From positions 1 to 64,000 of the forward strand of contig JAKSIM010000009.1 in the NCBI GenBank assembly GCA_024398845.1: a DNA stretch of 64,000 nucleotides, read 5' to 3'. Position 1 is the first letter of the stretch. Each line of letters begins with the position of its first letter. The notes under the pieces were generated by a model. The model was not told the DNA's origin. It saw only the letters and a list, made by a program, of their open reading frames with translations, and searched no databases. Below, piece after piece: positions 33,035 to 42,031 of this stretch. This DNA comes from Fibrobacter sp. GTDB taxonomy: Bacteria > Fibrobacterota > Fibrobacteria > Fibrobacterales > Fibrobacteraceae. A program made the translations under genes and the position numbers.

Positions 33035-33071
33035 TACAAAATGCATTATACAAAATGTGAAATACAAAATG
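33035..33071. repeat. three TACAAAATG direct repeats, 14-bp period
   Basis: TACAAAATG begins at 33035, 33049 and 33063, exactly 14 bp apart. The array lies between the hemB stop and the small ORF starting at 33009, reading CATTTTGTA in the ORF's direction. It may be an operator cluster. Confidence 0.6.
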
Positions 33072-33098
33072 TTTAATAAAAGGTCAACACACTATCAA

Positions 33099-34070
33099 TC
33101 AAAAATCAAGCAGATGGCGTTCCAAAATTTCCTTCGCATGGTAGGTGATGATGATGTCGGCGCCGGCGCGCTTGAAGGCAATCATGTTTTCGCGGATGAT
33201 GGCGTTCTCGTCGATCCAGCCGTTTTTGCCAGCGGCCTTCACCATGGAATATTCGCCGCTTACGTTGTACACAGCCACGGGGACGTTGCTGATTTCGGCG
33301 GCACCGCGGAGTACGTCGAGGAAAGCGAGGCCCGGCTTCACCATCACGATGTCGGCGCCCTCTTCCAAATCGAGTTCCACTTCGTGCATGGCCTCGCGGG
33401 CGTTTCGAACGTCCATCTGGTACGTTTTGCGGTTGCCAAAGTGCGGGGCGGAATCGGCGGCATCGCGGAACGGGCCGTAGTAGGCGCTCGCGAACTTCGC
33501 GCTGTAGCCCATAATGGGCGTATTCGCAAAACCGGCTTCGTCAAGCGCTTCGCGGATGGCGGTGATGTGGCCGTCCATCATGTCGGAGGGCGCAACCATG
33601 TCGGCACCGGCGACGGCCTGCGAAACAGCCGTCTTTGCAAGTAGTTCAAGCGTCGGGTCGTTATCCACGTCGTTACCCTTGATGATGCCGCAGTGGCCAT
33701 GGCTCATGTATTCGCAAAGGCAAACGTCGCAAATCACGTAGATTTCCGGGAAATTAGCCTTGATGGCACGCACGGCACGCTGGACGATTCCGTCATCATC
33801 GTAAGCACCGGTCGCCATTTCGTCCTTGTGGTCCGGGATTCCGAACAAAAGAACGGACTTGAGGCCGAGCGGACCAAAAGAAGCGAGTTCCTTCAATAGT
33901 TCATCAATCGAAAAGCGGAACTGGTTCGGCATGGAAGGAATTTCTTCCTTGACTCCCTCGCCTTCCACCACGAACATGGGATAAACGAGGCAATCGGCAC
34001 TGACGGAGGTTTCCGCAATCATGTTGCGGATGGTTTGATTTTGACGAAGACGACGAGGACGGAAAAGCAT
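33099..34070 (-). CDS. hemB: delta-aminolevulinic acid dehydratase (porphobilinogen synthase)
   Basis: Condenses two ALA molecules to porphobilinogen. The 323-residue length is typical. It has YPMFVVEG near the N-terminus, the metal-binding cysteine region DVCLCEYMSHGHC (~120-132) and both Schiff-base lysine regions, YSAKFASAYYGPFRDA (~200) and MVKPGLAFLDV (~252). The cysteine-rich site points to a zinc-type enzyme. Directly upstream lies a CTAACCAC repeat (34074-34106), leaving no normal ribosome binding site. It is the last gene of the left tetrapyrrole group, in order cobA-hemD, chelatase/dehydrogenase, hemB. Confidence 0.96.
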   Translation of the reverse strand: MLFRPRRLRQNQTIRNMIAETSVSADCLVYPMFVVEGEGVKEEIPSMPNQFRFSIDELLKELASFGPLGLKSVLLFGIPDHKDEMATGAYDDDGIVQRAVRAIKANFPEIYVICDVCLCEYMSHGHCGIIKGNDVDNDPTLELLAKTAVSQAVAGADMVAPSDMMDGHITAIREALDEAGFANTPIMGYSAKFASAYYGPFRDAADSAPHFGNRKTYQMDVRNAREAMHEVELDLEEGADIVMVKPGLAFLDVLRGAAEISNVPVAVYNVSGEYSMVKAAGKNGWIDENAIIRENMIAFKRAGADIIITYHAKEILERHLLDF

Positions 34071-34073
34071 AGG

Positions 34074-34106
34074 TTAGTGGTTGGTGGTTAGTGGTTAGTG
34101 GTTAGG
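34074..34106. repeat. GTGGTTAG repeat between hemB and the dehydrogenase gene
   Basis: Four to five tandem GGTTAGT/GGTTGGT units. It supplies the last codons (LTTNH) and the stop codon of the upstream gene (stop at 34088-34090) and reaches within 3 bp of the hemB start. Same family as 1-142 and 25235-25352. Confidence 0.85.
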
Positions 34107-35062
34107 AAATCGTGCTCAATTTTTTCCAGGTCGGTTGCCCAGTCGGTCTGGATTTTTTGTTTGAGTTTCTTGGCGAGGCTCGGGGATTTACCCTGGGTGG
34201 AGACGGTCACCGCGATATTCCGGCCGAAATCCATGCGGGCAGGCACAATGAAATCGCCATCCAGGTAATCGCAGGCGTTGTTCACCAAAATGCGGCGGGC
34301 GCGGGCATCATTGCTGACTTGTGCATTCACCGTGGGCTGGTCGGTGCAGATAAACACCAGCGAAGCGCTACGAAGGTCGAGAGTTTCGTAGGGGCGCTCT
34401 TTTAAGACGAGAGACGAAAGCGAGGACTGCGCGGAAACAGATTGCGACGCGGAGGAGTGTGCCGCGGAAGACTGTGCCGAAACTGACTGCGCGAGTTGCA
34501 AAAATTCGGGGTCAAATTGCGGGGCGACGACAGTGATGCGAGCCCCTGTCGGCAAGAGCGTCTTCACCTTGCGAAGGGCGATGCGACCGCCACCCACGAC
34601 AAGGACGTTTCTGCCTTCAAGATTCATTTCGATGGCAAAGAGAGACGGCTTCGTCGCTGCATCGGGGCGCAAAGACGTGGTCGAAGTTGCAGCAGTTTGC
34701 GAACAAACTTCCCCGTTCACCTTGCAGACTTGCTTTGCGACCATGTCCGGGAATTCCTCCCATTCGCCAAGCGGCGGCAAAAGCGTGATGGGAATCTGAG
34801 GAAAATCCTTCTGCGCAGCGGCGACAATCGCCGGGATATCGGCCTTGGAATGCTGGCCGTTCAAAAGCAAATACGGAAGGAGCGTCACCGATTCCACGTC
34901 TTCACGCAAAATCGTGCGCAAATCGGCATCAAAATCGGCAAGGCTCGTGCTCGCCACGCGAGTGCCCGGCATGTCGTGATGCAAGCGGTCCATCACCGCC
35001 TCGAAACCGCGGTAAGCCCCCGGCCGAATGCAATTATGCGCGATGATCAAAACGACTTTCAT
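34088..35062 (-). CDS. CbiX-like chelatase fused to precorrin-2 dehydrogenase
   Basis: A 324-residue fusion. Residues 1-115 form a short CbiX/SirB-type chelatase: VLIIAHNC carries the first His (~9) and LLLNGQHSKADIP the second (~71). Residues ~140-324 are the Met8p/CysG-N dehydrogenase, with an EMNLEGRNVLVVGGGRIALRKV nucleotide site. It should oxidise precorrin-2 to sirohydrochlorin and insert iron to give siroheme. A Ser/Ala/Gln-rich insert (~191-217, DNA 34412-34492) interrupts the dehydrogenase, and the last residues and stop codon come from a dispersed repeat. The start overlaps the cobA-hemD stop (ATGA). The combined order matches consecutive steps of one pathway. Confidence 0.88.
   Translation of the reverse strand: MKVVLIIAHNCIRPGAYRGFEAVMDRLHHDMPGTRVASTSLADFDADLRTILREDVESVTLLPYLLLNGQHSKADIPAIVAAAQKDFPQIPITLLPPLGEWEEFPDMVAKQVCKVNGEVCSQTAATSTTSLRPDAATKPSLFAIEMNLEGRNVLVVGGGRIALRKVKTLLPTGARITVVAPQFDPEFLQLAQSVSAQSSAAHSSASQSVSAQSSLSSLVLKERPYETLDLRSASLVFICTDQPTVNAQVSNDARARRILVNNACDYLDGDFIVPARMDFGRNIAVTVSTQGKSPSLAKKLKQKIQTDWATDLEKIEHDFLTTNH
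34412..34492. repeat. in-frame Ser/Ala/Gln-coding repeat in the siroheme enzyme
   Basis: Encodes QSVSAQSSAAHSSASQ followed by a second SVSAQSSLSS on the minus strand; the two halves are imperfect repeats of each other. It ends beside a GAGACGA-type stretch (34403-34413). It lies at a position where other family members have no such residues. Confidence 0.7.
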
Positions 35063-36651
35063 GCGTAATACTCCGCGATTTTCTTCACGAGGGAATCCAT
35101 CGTGGTTTCGTCGCTTTCGACGACTTCAAAGCCGTACTTCTTTGCGGTGGCAGTGGTCATGCGACCGATGGAAAAACAGGCGCGAGGCGCAAGGTTCGGA
35201 GAAGCCGAATCGAGTTCGGCTTGACTGTCAACGGAGCCGTGCTGAACGACTTTCGCGAAATTTTCTACGGCGCTGGAACTTGCGAAAACGACGGCATCGG
35301 CGGCGCCAACGGCTTCGAGTTTCCAGTCGGGCAAAGTTTTCGCGGGGAGCGTTTCGTACACTACCCAGCGGGTCGCCTTAGGGAGGAACGTCGTCAAGGT
35401 ATCGTCGGCGAGGTTTCCCTGCAACAGGAGAATACGGGATTCTGCGCACTTTTCCGCAAGCAGTTTGCCGAGGCCTTCGCCGGTGTGGTCTTCAGGAACA
35501 AAGTCGCAGCGGAGACCGCGTTCGAGGAGTTTCTTTTCAGTAATCTTCCCCACGCTCGCAATCTTCTTGCCGGCGAGAGCACGAATGTCGAGGCCCGCCT
35601 TGAAGAACGCATCAAAGAAACTTTCCACGCCGTTTGTGCTCGTGAAAGCAAGGATATCAAAATTCGCGAGATCCGCGAAGTTTGCCGCAGCACCGTCCAA
35701 CGAACCCACGCGCGGTTCAACGCTGCGGGTTTCAATCATCGGGGTCTCGATGACCTCGGCGCCGAGGGCGGTAAGTTTCGCGGAGATTCCGCTCGCCTGT
35801 TTTGCGGCACGAGTCACCACGAGGCGCTTCCCGGAAAGCGGAAGATTCCTGCGCCAAGCGAGTTTGTCGCCCAGTTCCACGACGCCACCCATAATCGTAA
35901 TCGCAGGTGCCACCACGTTTTCGCGGGTAATCGTCTCCGCCGCAGTTTCAAGCGTGCAGGTCACGGTGCGCTGGTACGGAGTTGTCCCCTTTTCAATGAA
36001 AGCCAAAGGTGTTTTCGGGTCCTTGCCGCATTCCATAAGGCGGCGGGCAATCATTTCCATGTTTGCAATGCCCATCAGGAAAATCAAGGTGCCAGGGCAC
36101 TTTGCGAGCGCCGGGAAATCAAGGCCAGCAATTGATGACGCCTGGATTCCGTCGGAGCTTCGCTCCTCCAGAGCGACTTCTTTAGAACCATCTTGCTTTT
36201 CATGCCCTGTGATGATGTGGAAACTGGTCGCGATTCCGCGATGGCTCACGGGAATCCCCGCGTACGCAGGCACGGAAATCGCAGAGGTCACGCCGGGCAC
36301 GACTTCGAATTCCACGCCGGCTTCCACAAGTTCCAAAGCCTCTTCGCCGCCGCGGCCAAACACGAACGGGTCACCGCCCTTGAGTCGCGCAATTACAGCA
36401 CCAGGCATTTCCTGCGCGAACTTCACTAGAAGTTTATTGATTTCGGATTGCTTTACCTTGTGGTGCGTGGGCATCTTCCCCACATCCACCATTTGCGCCT
36501 TGTCGTTACAAAAAGCAAGAATCGAAGGCGAAACCAGACGGTCATAAACAACAACGTCCGCGCGTTCCAAAATCGCTTTTCCACGTAACGTAAACAGCCC
36601 CGGATCGCCGGGCCCCGCGCCAATCAAAAAAACTTTGCCAAAATCATTCAT
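35059..36651 (-). CDS. uroporphyrinogen-III methyltransferase / synthase fusion
   Basis: A 530-residue CobA-HemD fusion. The CobA half (1-255) has GAGPGDPGLFTLRGK, KGGDPFVFGRGGEE and VVPGVTSAISVPAYAGIP, and would make precorrin-2 with SAM. The HemD half (~268-530) starts at GKRLVVTRAAKQASGIS and makes uroporphyrinogen III from hydroxymethylbilane. The fusion channels HemC product straight to siroheme. A ~25-residue insert (~152-176), including LEERSSDGIQASS, is encoded by a hairpin-bearing repeat at 36127-36174. The ATG at 36651 follows GAAGGTG; a frame to 36675 is longer but has no signal. Its end overlaps the downstream fusion gene. Confidence 0.95.
   Translation of the reverse strand: MNDFGKVFLIGAGPGDPGLFTLRGKAILERADVVVYDRLVSPSILAFCNDKAQMVDVGKMPTHHKVKQSEINKLLVKFAQEMPGAVIARLKGGDPFVFGRGGEEALELVEAGVEFEVVPGVTSAISVPAYAGIPVSHRGIATSFHIITGHEKQDGSKEVALEERSSDGIQASSIAGLDFPALAKCPGTLIFLMGIANMEMIARRLMECGKDPKTPLAFIEKGTTPYQRTVTCTLETAAETITRENVVAPAITIMGGVVELGDKLAWRRNLPLSGKRLVVTRAAKQASGISAKLTALGAEVIETPMIETRSVEPRVGSLDGAAANFADLANFDILAFTSTNGVESFFDAFFKAGLDIRALAGKKIASVGKITEKKLLERGLRCDFVPEDHTGEGLGKLLAEKCAESRILLLQGNLADDTLTTFLPKATRWVVYETLPAKTLPDWKLEAVGAADAVVFASSSAVENFAKVVQHGSVDSQAELDSASPNLAPRACFSIGRMTTATAKKYGFEVVESDETTMDSLVKKIAEYYA
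36127..36174. repeat. hairpin-bearing in-frame insertion in cobA-hemD
   Basis: Contains the perfect inverted repeat GGAGCTTCGCTCC (36154-36166) next to CCTGGATTCCGTC, a composition resembling an intergenic palindromic repeat. It stays in frame and adds about 16 residues to a surface-loop region of CobA. Confidence 0.65.
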
Positions 36652-36721
36652 CACCTTCAATTTAAAAAAATCCAAGCGTAAACAACCGCCTGGATTCTAT
36701 TAAGGACTTTAAATTAAAGCA

Positions 36722-39700
36722 CTAGCGCACATTTACCCGTCTTATTTGCGAATCAATGCGAACTAAATAAGTCCCCGCATGCGGCATATCCACTGCAAAG
36801 TTTACAGCACCTACGCGAGACGTAAATACGTCCTTACCCAGCATATCGAATACGGTCAACACAGCCCCAACCTTCGCCCCCGCAATCTGCAGACTACGGC
36901 CAGCAACACTCACACTGAACTGAGGCATCGTCACAACCTGTTCAATGGCATTCTTATTGCTCGACGAGCTGCTCCTGTCAGACTTTACAGAACTGCTGGA
37001 TAATTTAACAAAGCTACTAGACGATTTAACGGAGCTGCTAGAAGAACTAGACAACGGCAAATCCTTATCCGTACTCTTTTCGGATTTCTGGTAAATGGAA
37101 TAGTACACCAAATCGCCATAAACATCATATAATCCAACGGTTCCATTTACACCCCATCCAAGGAAGGTATAAACATAGCGGGCATCCTCTTCTCCACCCA
37201 AATCATCAGGATATTCTACATCGCTTGCAAGCGTGCCATAAGCATATTCCTTTGGCTCTATAACATCCCTACCATAAAAATCCCTAAATGATACCATATA
37301 TTTCTTTGGGGTCCAAGCAGCATAGTACTTCTTTGCACTCGTAGACTTCGCCGCAATTTTCGTCACAGCCACACACCCGTCCTTAGAAATTTTATCGGCA
37401 CACGCTCTGGATTCAAACCACCCCGCAAAATCATAATACAGGCTAGTAACGTATTCTGCGCCCGGCAAATCCAAAGATTCATCGTAACTAAAGTTTTTGA
37501 TGTTACTGAATTCGCTAATAAAACCTCCGTTTCCATAAAGTGTCACCGGGAAAACTATTTTTCCGGAATAACGCGGCAACGAATCAACGCTAACATTTTC
37601 GCCCCAGGTACCGTCATAATCATGTAACAGAACGGCGACAGAGCCATTTTTAAAGTCATCGGCGGTCACGACTTCACCATTTTCAAGAGACGCGCCCACA
37701 TAAAATACATTGTTCAAGGAACAGGCGTCATCTCCAGAATAGAGGGCTACATTCGGTCCCCAATAATAGGAATTATTAATAATAATCTCGCCTTTATTAT
37801 AGCCAACAAAGCTACCTACATTTTCAGAACCTTTTACAGAATCCAAAACATACACGTTCTCTACAGAAAGTACGCCATCGTTCACACCAGCTATGCTACC
37901 GACGTTAGCCTTTCCACTAAAATAGGAGTTTTCTATACCCATATTCCTTACAAACGCAGGCATTTTATGGGAACCAACAACATAACCGAACAGGCCTATA
38001 TCGGAAGCTTCCGCATCATCAATAAACAATCCGCTAATTTTATGGAATTCACCAAAGAAAGTTCCTGCAAAAGGATGTTCGGCTGTTCCAATCGGCGTCC
38101 ATTTTACAACATCGTTTCCGTCAATACGGACATTCACCAAAATATCATTTTTGAGCTTTCCACAAAGCATAACGTCCGGATACTCCGAAGTATTCACAAA
38201 AGACGAAAACCAGAATAGCTCCGGAGCATTGGTAATTTCGTAGCATCCGTCAACATAATTAGGTTCCGCAGCTACAATCGTTTTTCCAACGCCATTGAGA
38301 ACCGGGTAAGCGTCCTTACCGATAGCCTGCCCCCAAACAGAACCATCAACAATGCTATCTTTATAATTGTGCAATAAATCAACTACAAATCCATTTTCAA
38401 ATTCATTTTTAGAAATAACAAAACCGTTTTCGAGTTTAGCTCCCAAGCTGTAGGAATTTACGATTACCGAAGTTCCTTGGCCAGAAACCACATTGCCATT
38501 GTAATCTAAAGACCTCATATTGACATTACGAACAACGGAATTGGCTATAGTGGAATCCTTTATTCCTGCCACATATGAATTGACAACAACGGCCTTACCA
38601 CTATTATTCGCGAGCCCTCCATACAAAGATGTATTCGACATTCCAACATCATAGGAATTTACAATGGTCAATTCCGAACCATATTTATTTAATCCAACCA
38701 GCCCAGCATAAAACGACCCATACACATAAGACTTGTTATACGATTGACTTATTAAAACTTTTGAGTATTCCTTGACACTCGCAATAATTCCACCAACATT
38801 CGTCCCATTAAAATAAGAATCGGCAATTCCCACATTCTTAATTTGAACAGGAGAATCAGGATTTTCATTTGAAACATTTGCGAACAAACCAGCAAGACCA
38901 TATTGGTTAACAAAATACAAGCCTCGAATTTCATGACCATTTCCATCAAAAGACCCCGAGAAATCAGAATTCAATCCTATGGGAGTCCAAATCATGAACT
39001 GATTCACAACATTCGTGTCAGGATTCAATTCGCCATTGACCAAAACATCTTCATTCACCACGATATCGGCAGTCAATTTTCCACAAGAGGTTGCATTTTT
39101 TTTGACCAATTCGGCAAAGCCATAGAGTTCCTCCGCAGTTCCTATTTGGTAGCAGTCATCAACCAGCTCAGGCGTTTTTATGTCAAGCCATTTAGCATAC
39201 AAAGTAATATCCGTTTTTACAGTATCTGCAATGACGTTTAATTTTTTACCATCATCACCATCAGATGTAAACCAACCGCGGAAAACCGAATGATCTTTGG
39301 AAATATCCGTCGGCAACGCAACCGTATTTCCTTCTAGGAAAGTTGTTGAATTAGGAGATACTTCAAATGAGCCTCCATTCGTTACGAAATTCAATTTGTG
39401 AATTGGAATCCAGCGGGCCCAATAAGTCAGCTCATCCTGACCAGACGCCTGCAAAACATCTACAGATTGGCAGTAACTATCCCGCGAAGCCGCACAACCT
39501 TCAGTTTCAAACCAACCATCAAAAACGTAATCATCACGATTCTCGGGATACAGTAAATCAACGTCAAAAAATTCATACGCTTCAAAAGCTGTATCTTTTT
39601 CGGGTTCAAAATTTTTCAACACAATAGGGTTACTCACCTGCAAAAAAATTTTATCAACATCACCACTCAATTTTGGATAATCATCGTCTTTCCCTTGTCT

Positions 39701-40888
39701 CCAAACAGAGCCATCAACATATTCATCTTTATAAACATGTAAGCGTACCGCCACATCACCATTGTAAAAATCCGATGAGTCCTTATGAATGGCATTTTTT
39801 ACACTTGAAGAACCGTTATAAAACACATTAAACGCAGTCAATCCATTACTGGCATTTACAATATCATCGGTATAGCCAAAATCTGAGACAATCTTTCCAA
39901 AATTAAATACGTTACGCATTATAATGTAAGCGTACATTCTAGTCGAAATAAAACCACCCGCAAAAATATCAGAAGATACTGTGCCTACATTATATGAATT
40001 CAAAAAGGTTATATCACTATATAAAATATTACCAACAAAGCCGCCCGCATAATAACCACTCGTAACAACACCCTTATTATACGAATTCAAAAAAACAATC
40101 TCACCGAATCCGTTTCCAACAAATCCCCCAACAGCATTCTCACCAATAATAGAACCTTGATTATAAGAATCCTTAATGGACGAATTTCCTAAATCAACAT
40201 ATCCAATAAAGCCTCCGCACGCCATTCCCGCAATAATCTTTCCCATATTAGCAGAATAAGAAATATCGACATCAGTATCGTTAGTGGAGCCAAGCAATCC
40301 TCCAGCATAACCATGTTCAGATATTATCAAGCCGGAGAAAGTAACATTGGAAATAGAAACAATAGCATCTGTTGAATACGAAATAAAGCCCACAGAAGCA
40401 GACTTAGAAGAGGTATTCAAATAAGAATCCTCTATATACAAACTATCAATAGTAACAGGCTTTTTTGAAGTACCTCCAGAAACAAAACCAAAAAATCCCG
40501 GAAAATAATTTGAAATTACAAACAAGCCTTTTATTTTATGACCATGCCCCTTAAAGGTTCCAGAAAAGGGATGGTCCATTGCTCCAATCGGATTCCATCT
40601 TATAAAATCAGAAGCATCAGCCACATTCAATGTATCGTCTACAATAACATTTTCATTCAATGTTATATCTGCAGTCAACTCTCCACATGCCCAAGGATGT
40701 CCTTCCGTAAGATCCGTGCCGTTAACGTAGTTCGAAAATGTGAACAATTCTTCTGCAGAGCCAATCTTAAAGCATTCCTCTGTAGCCGATGGTTCATCAG
40801 CAAAGGCAAAAACGGACAAAGCCATCAAAAGTACGATGGAAACATCAATTTTTGACCATTTATAAAAAGCTCGAGCAAACATCATCAC
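36722..40888 (-). CDS. large GLUG-repeat surface protein with C-terminal sorting domain
   Basis: Exported protein of 1388 residues. A signal peptide ends near AFADE. Three similar modules start with a GSAEELFTFSNYVN / GTAEELYGFAELVK / TNAPELFWFSSFVN segment, then CGELTADI, NPIG and FSGTFKGHGHKIKGLF, and continue into GLUG-type beta repeats (GGFVGY, NSYNKG, GSVAG). Between and after the modules are Listeria-Bacteroides (InlB B-type) repeats: YVFDGWFETEGC and LYAKWLD. A Ser-rich linker (LPLSSSSSSSVKSSSS) leads to a C-terminal ~60-residue type-A-like sorting domain (VAGRSLQIAGAKVG to GTYLVRI). Probably a beta-solenoid adhesin. TAGGAG precedes the start. It sits between hemC and cobA-hemD and splits the tetrapyrrole cluster. 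Confidence 0.85.
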   Translation of the reverse strand: MMMFARAFYKWSKIDVSIVLLMALSVFAFADEPSATEECFKIGSAEELFTFSNYVNGTDLTEGHPWACGELTADITLNENVIVDDTLNVADASDFIRWNPIGAMDHPFSGTFKGHGHKIKGLFVISNYFPGFFGFVSGGTSKKPVTIDSLYIEDSYLNTSSKSASVGFISYSTDAIVSISNVTFSGLIISEHGYAGGLLGSTNDTDVDISYSANMGKIIAGMACGGFIGYVDLGNSSIKDSYNQGSIIGENAVGGFVGNGFGEIVFLNSYNKGVVTSGYYAGGFVGNILYSDITFLNSYNVGTVSSDIFAGGFISTRMYAYIIMRNVFNFGKIVSDFGYTDDIVNASNGLTAFNVFYNGSSSVKNAIHKDSSDFYNGDVAVRLHVYKDEYVDGSVWRQGKDDDYPKLSGDVDKIFLQVSNPIVLKNFEPEKDTAFEAYEFFDVDLLYPENRDDYVFDGWFETEGCAASRDSYCQSVDVLQASGQDELTYWARWIPIHKLNFVTNGGSFEVSPNSTTFLEGNTVALPTDISKDHSVFRGWFTSDGDDGKKLNVIADTVKTDITLYAKWLDIKTPELVDDCYQIGTAEELYGFAELVKKNATSCGKLTADIVVNEDVLVNGELNPDTNVVNQFMIWTPIGLNSDFSGSFDGNGHEIRGLYFVNQYGLAGLFANVSNENPDSPVQIKNVGIADSYFNGTNVGGIIASVKEYSKVLISQSYNKSYVYGSFYAGLVGLNKYGSELTIVNSYDVGMSNTSLYGGLANNSGKAVVVNSYVAGIKDSTIANSVVRNVNMRSLDYNGNVVSGQGTSVIVNSYSLGAKLENGFVISKNEFENGFVVDLLHNYKDSIVDGSVWGQAIGKDAYPVLNGVGKTIVAAEPNYVDGCYEITNAPELFWFSSFVNTSEYPDVMLCGKLKNDILVNVRIDGNDVVKWTPIGTAEHPFAGTFFGEFHKISGLFIDDAEASDIGLFGYVVGSHKMPAFVRNMGIENSYFSGKANVGSIAGVNDGVLSVENVYVLDSVKGSENVGSFVGYNKGEIIINNSYYWGPNVALYSGDDACSLNNVFYVGASLENGEVVTADDFKNGSVAVLLHDYDGTWGENVSVDSLPRYSGKIVFPVTLYGNGGFISEFSNIKNFSYDESLDLPGAEYVTSLYYDFAGWFESRACADKISKDGCVAVTKIAAKSTSAKKYYAAWTPKKYMVSFRDFYGRDVIEPKEYAYGTLASDVEYPDDLGGEEDARYVYTFLGWGVNGTVGLYDVYGDLVYYSIYQKSEKSTDKDLPLSSSSSSSVKSSSSFVKLSSSSVKSDRSSSSSNKNAIEQVVTMPQFSVSVAGRSLQIAGAKVGAVLTVFDMLGKDVFTSRVGAVNFAVDMPHAGTYLVRIDSQIRRVNVR

Positions 40889-40924
40889 AAGCTCCTAGTG
40901 CAAAAACGAACTTTTATAACGAAC

Positions 40925-40932
40925 TAAATATA
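40925..40932 (-). promoter_or_regulatory. putative promoter box for the GLUG protein gene
   Basis: Minus strand reads TATATTTA, 36 nt ahead of the start at 40888, leaving space for the leader with its Shine-Dalgarno site. Confidence 0.35.
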
Positions 40933-40981
40933 AGTTACATCCTATATTTCGGCAAAAAAACTTTAATCAAATAAATGGATT

Positions 40982-42031
40982 TTAAATAGACAACTGTCTT
41001 TTAATTTGCTCAGCGAGGCGAACGCCCAGGGCTTTCGCACTAGGTACGGCATCGGCTGATTCAGGGACAAGACGGCAAGATTCCTCGGCCTTGAGCAAGC
41101 GTTTGCTCGCCTCGTCCCAGTAGATGCCGCGAATTTTCATTGTGCGGGAACCTGCGCAGCCTTCGATTGCCGAAGCGTTCACGAATTCCGCAAAGCTCGC
41201 CACGGGGAACTGGCAGCCAGCATCGAGCGCCTTGAGGAACGCCATTTCGGATACGGCGATGCAATAGGTTTCCATGTGATTTGCGCGGGCGAGAATTTCT
41301 TGAACTTCCGCGAAGCCAAATCCGTCGGTGCGCGGCTCTTGTTCAAAACTGCGCGGTTCACGCAAAGTTTCTATCGCGAGAATGCCCTGACCGCTTGCGG
41401 GGAGCACTTGTTCGGTGCTGAAATATTCCGTCACCTGGTCGGCGAGGCCCATGCGTTTGAGGCCCGCGGCGGCAAGCACGACGCCATCGAGTTCCGCGAG
41501 TTTCGCGATGCGCGTCTGGATGTTCCCGCGAATCGGGACATACTCCAAATCAGGGCGGAGCGCCTTGAGTTGCACCACACGGCGAATGCTTCCGGTGCCG
41601 ACTTTTGCACCCGCAGGCAAGTCCATGAACTTCGTGCCGGCGGCACCGCCTTTAGAGAGGAATGCGTCGCGCGGGTCTTCGCGCTTGAGGACCGCGGCGA
41701 GCTTGAATTCCGGAAGAACTTCGGCAGGCATATCCTTGAGGCTGTGGATTGCGATATCGGCGCGGCCCTCCAGGAGCGCGACTTCCAATTCCTTGATAAA
41801 AACGCCCTTGCCTCCAAAACTCGCAAGCGACTTATCGAGGCGGCGGTCGCCTTCCGTCGTCATCGATACGAGCTCGTATTCGAGGTCGGCGCATTTTGGG
41901 GCGGCGCGGTCCAATGCGCGGTCCAATGCGCGGTTTTCGGCGGCGCGGCTCGATGCGACGATTTCGTCGGCGGCCATGGTCGTCTGGGCCAGCGCCAAGG
42001 CGCTTTTGCGAGTAGCTATGCGAAGCTTCAT
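40982..42031 (-). CDS. hemC: hydroxymethylbilane synthase (porphobilinogen deaminase)
   Basis: Polymerises four porphobilinogens to hydroxymethylbilane, the substrate of HemD. It is 349 residues, longer than the usual 305-320. Landmarks are MKLRIATRKSALALAQT, SLASFGGKGVFIKELE, IAIHSLKDMPAE (~95-107) and the cofactor-binding cysteine in DAGCQFPVASF (~262-272). Extra length comes partly from a low-complexity insert near residues 28-46 (SSRAAENRALDRALDRAAPK) encoded by GCGCATTGGACC repeats. Its ATG overlaps the hemA stop, showing a tight hemA-hemC pair. Confidence 0.95.
   Translation of the reverse strand: MKLRIATRKSALALAQTTMAADEIVASSRAAENRALDRALDRAAPKCADLEYELVSMTTEGDRRLDKSLASFGGKGVFIKELEVALLEGRADIAIHSLKDMPAEVLPEFKLAAVLKREDPRDAFLSKGGAAGTKFMDLPAGAKVGTGSIRRVVQLKALRPDLEYVPIRGNIQTRIAKLAELDGVVLAAAGLKRMGLADQVTEYFSTEQVLPASGQGILAIETLREPRSFEQEPRTDGFGFAEVQEILARANHMETYCIAVSEMAFLKALDAGCQFPVASFAEFVNASAIEGCAGSRTMKIRGIYWDEASKRLLKAEESCRLVPESADAVPSAKALGVRLAEQIKRQLSI
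41894..41950. repeat. in-frame 12-bp repeats in hemC
   Basis: GCGCATTGGACC occurs twice in tandem on the minus strand, within a GCGCCG-rich stretch. It encodes ALDRALDRA between the first helix and second strand of HemC, a loop of variable length in the family. Confidence 0.65.

Noticed and set aside
33035..33071. CRISPR-like array
   Set aside because: Repeats are only 9 bp with 5-bp spacers and there are no cas genes.
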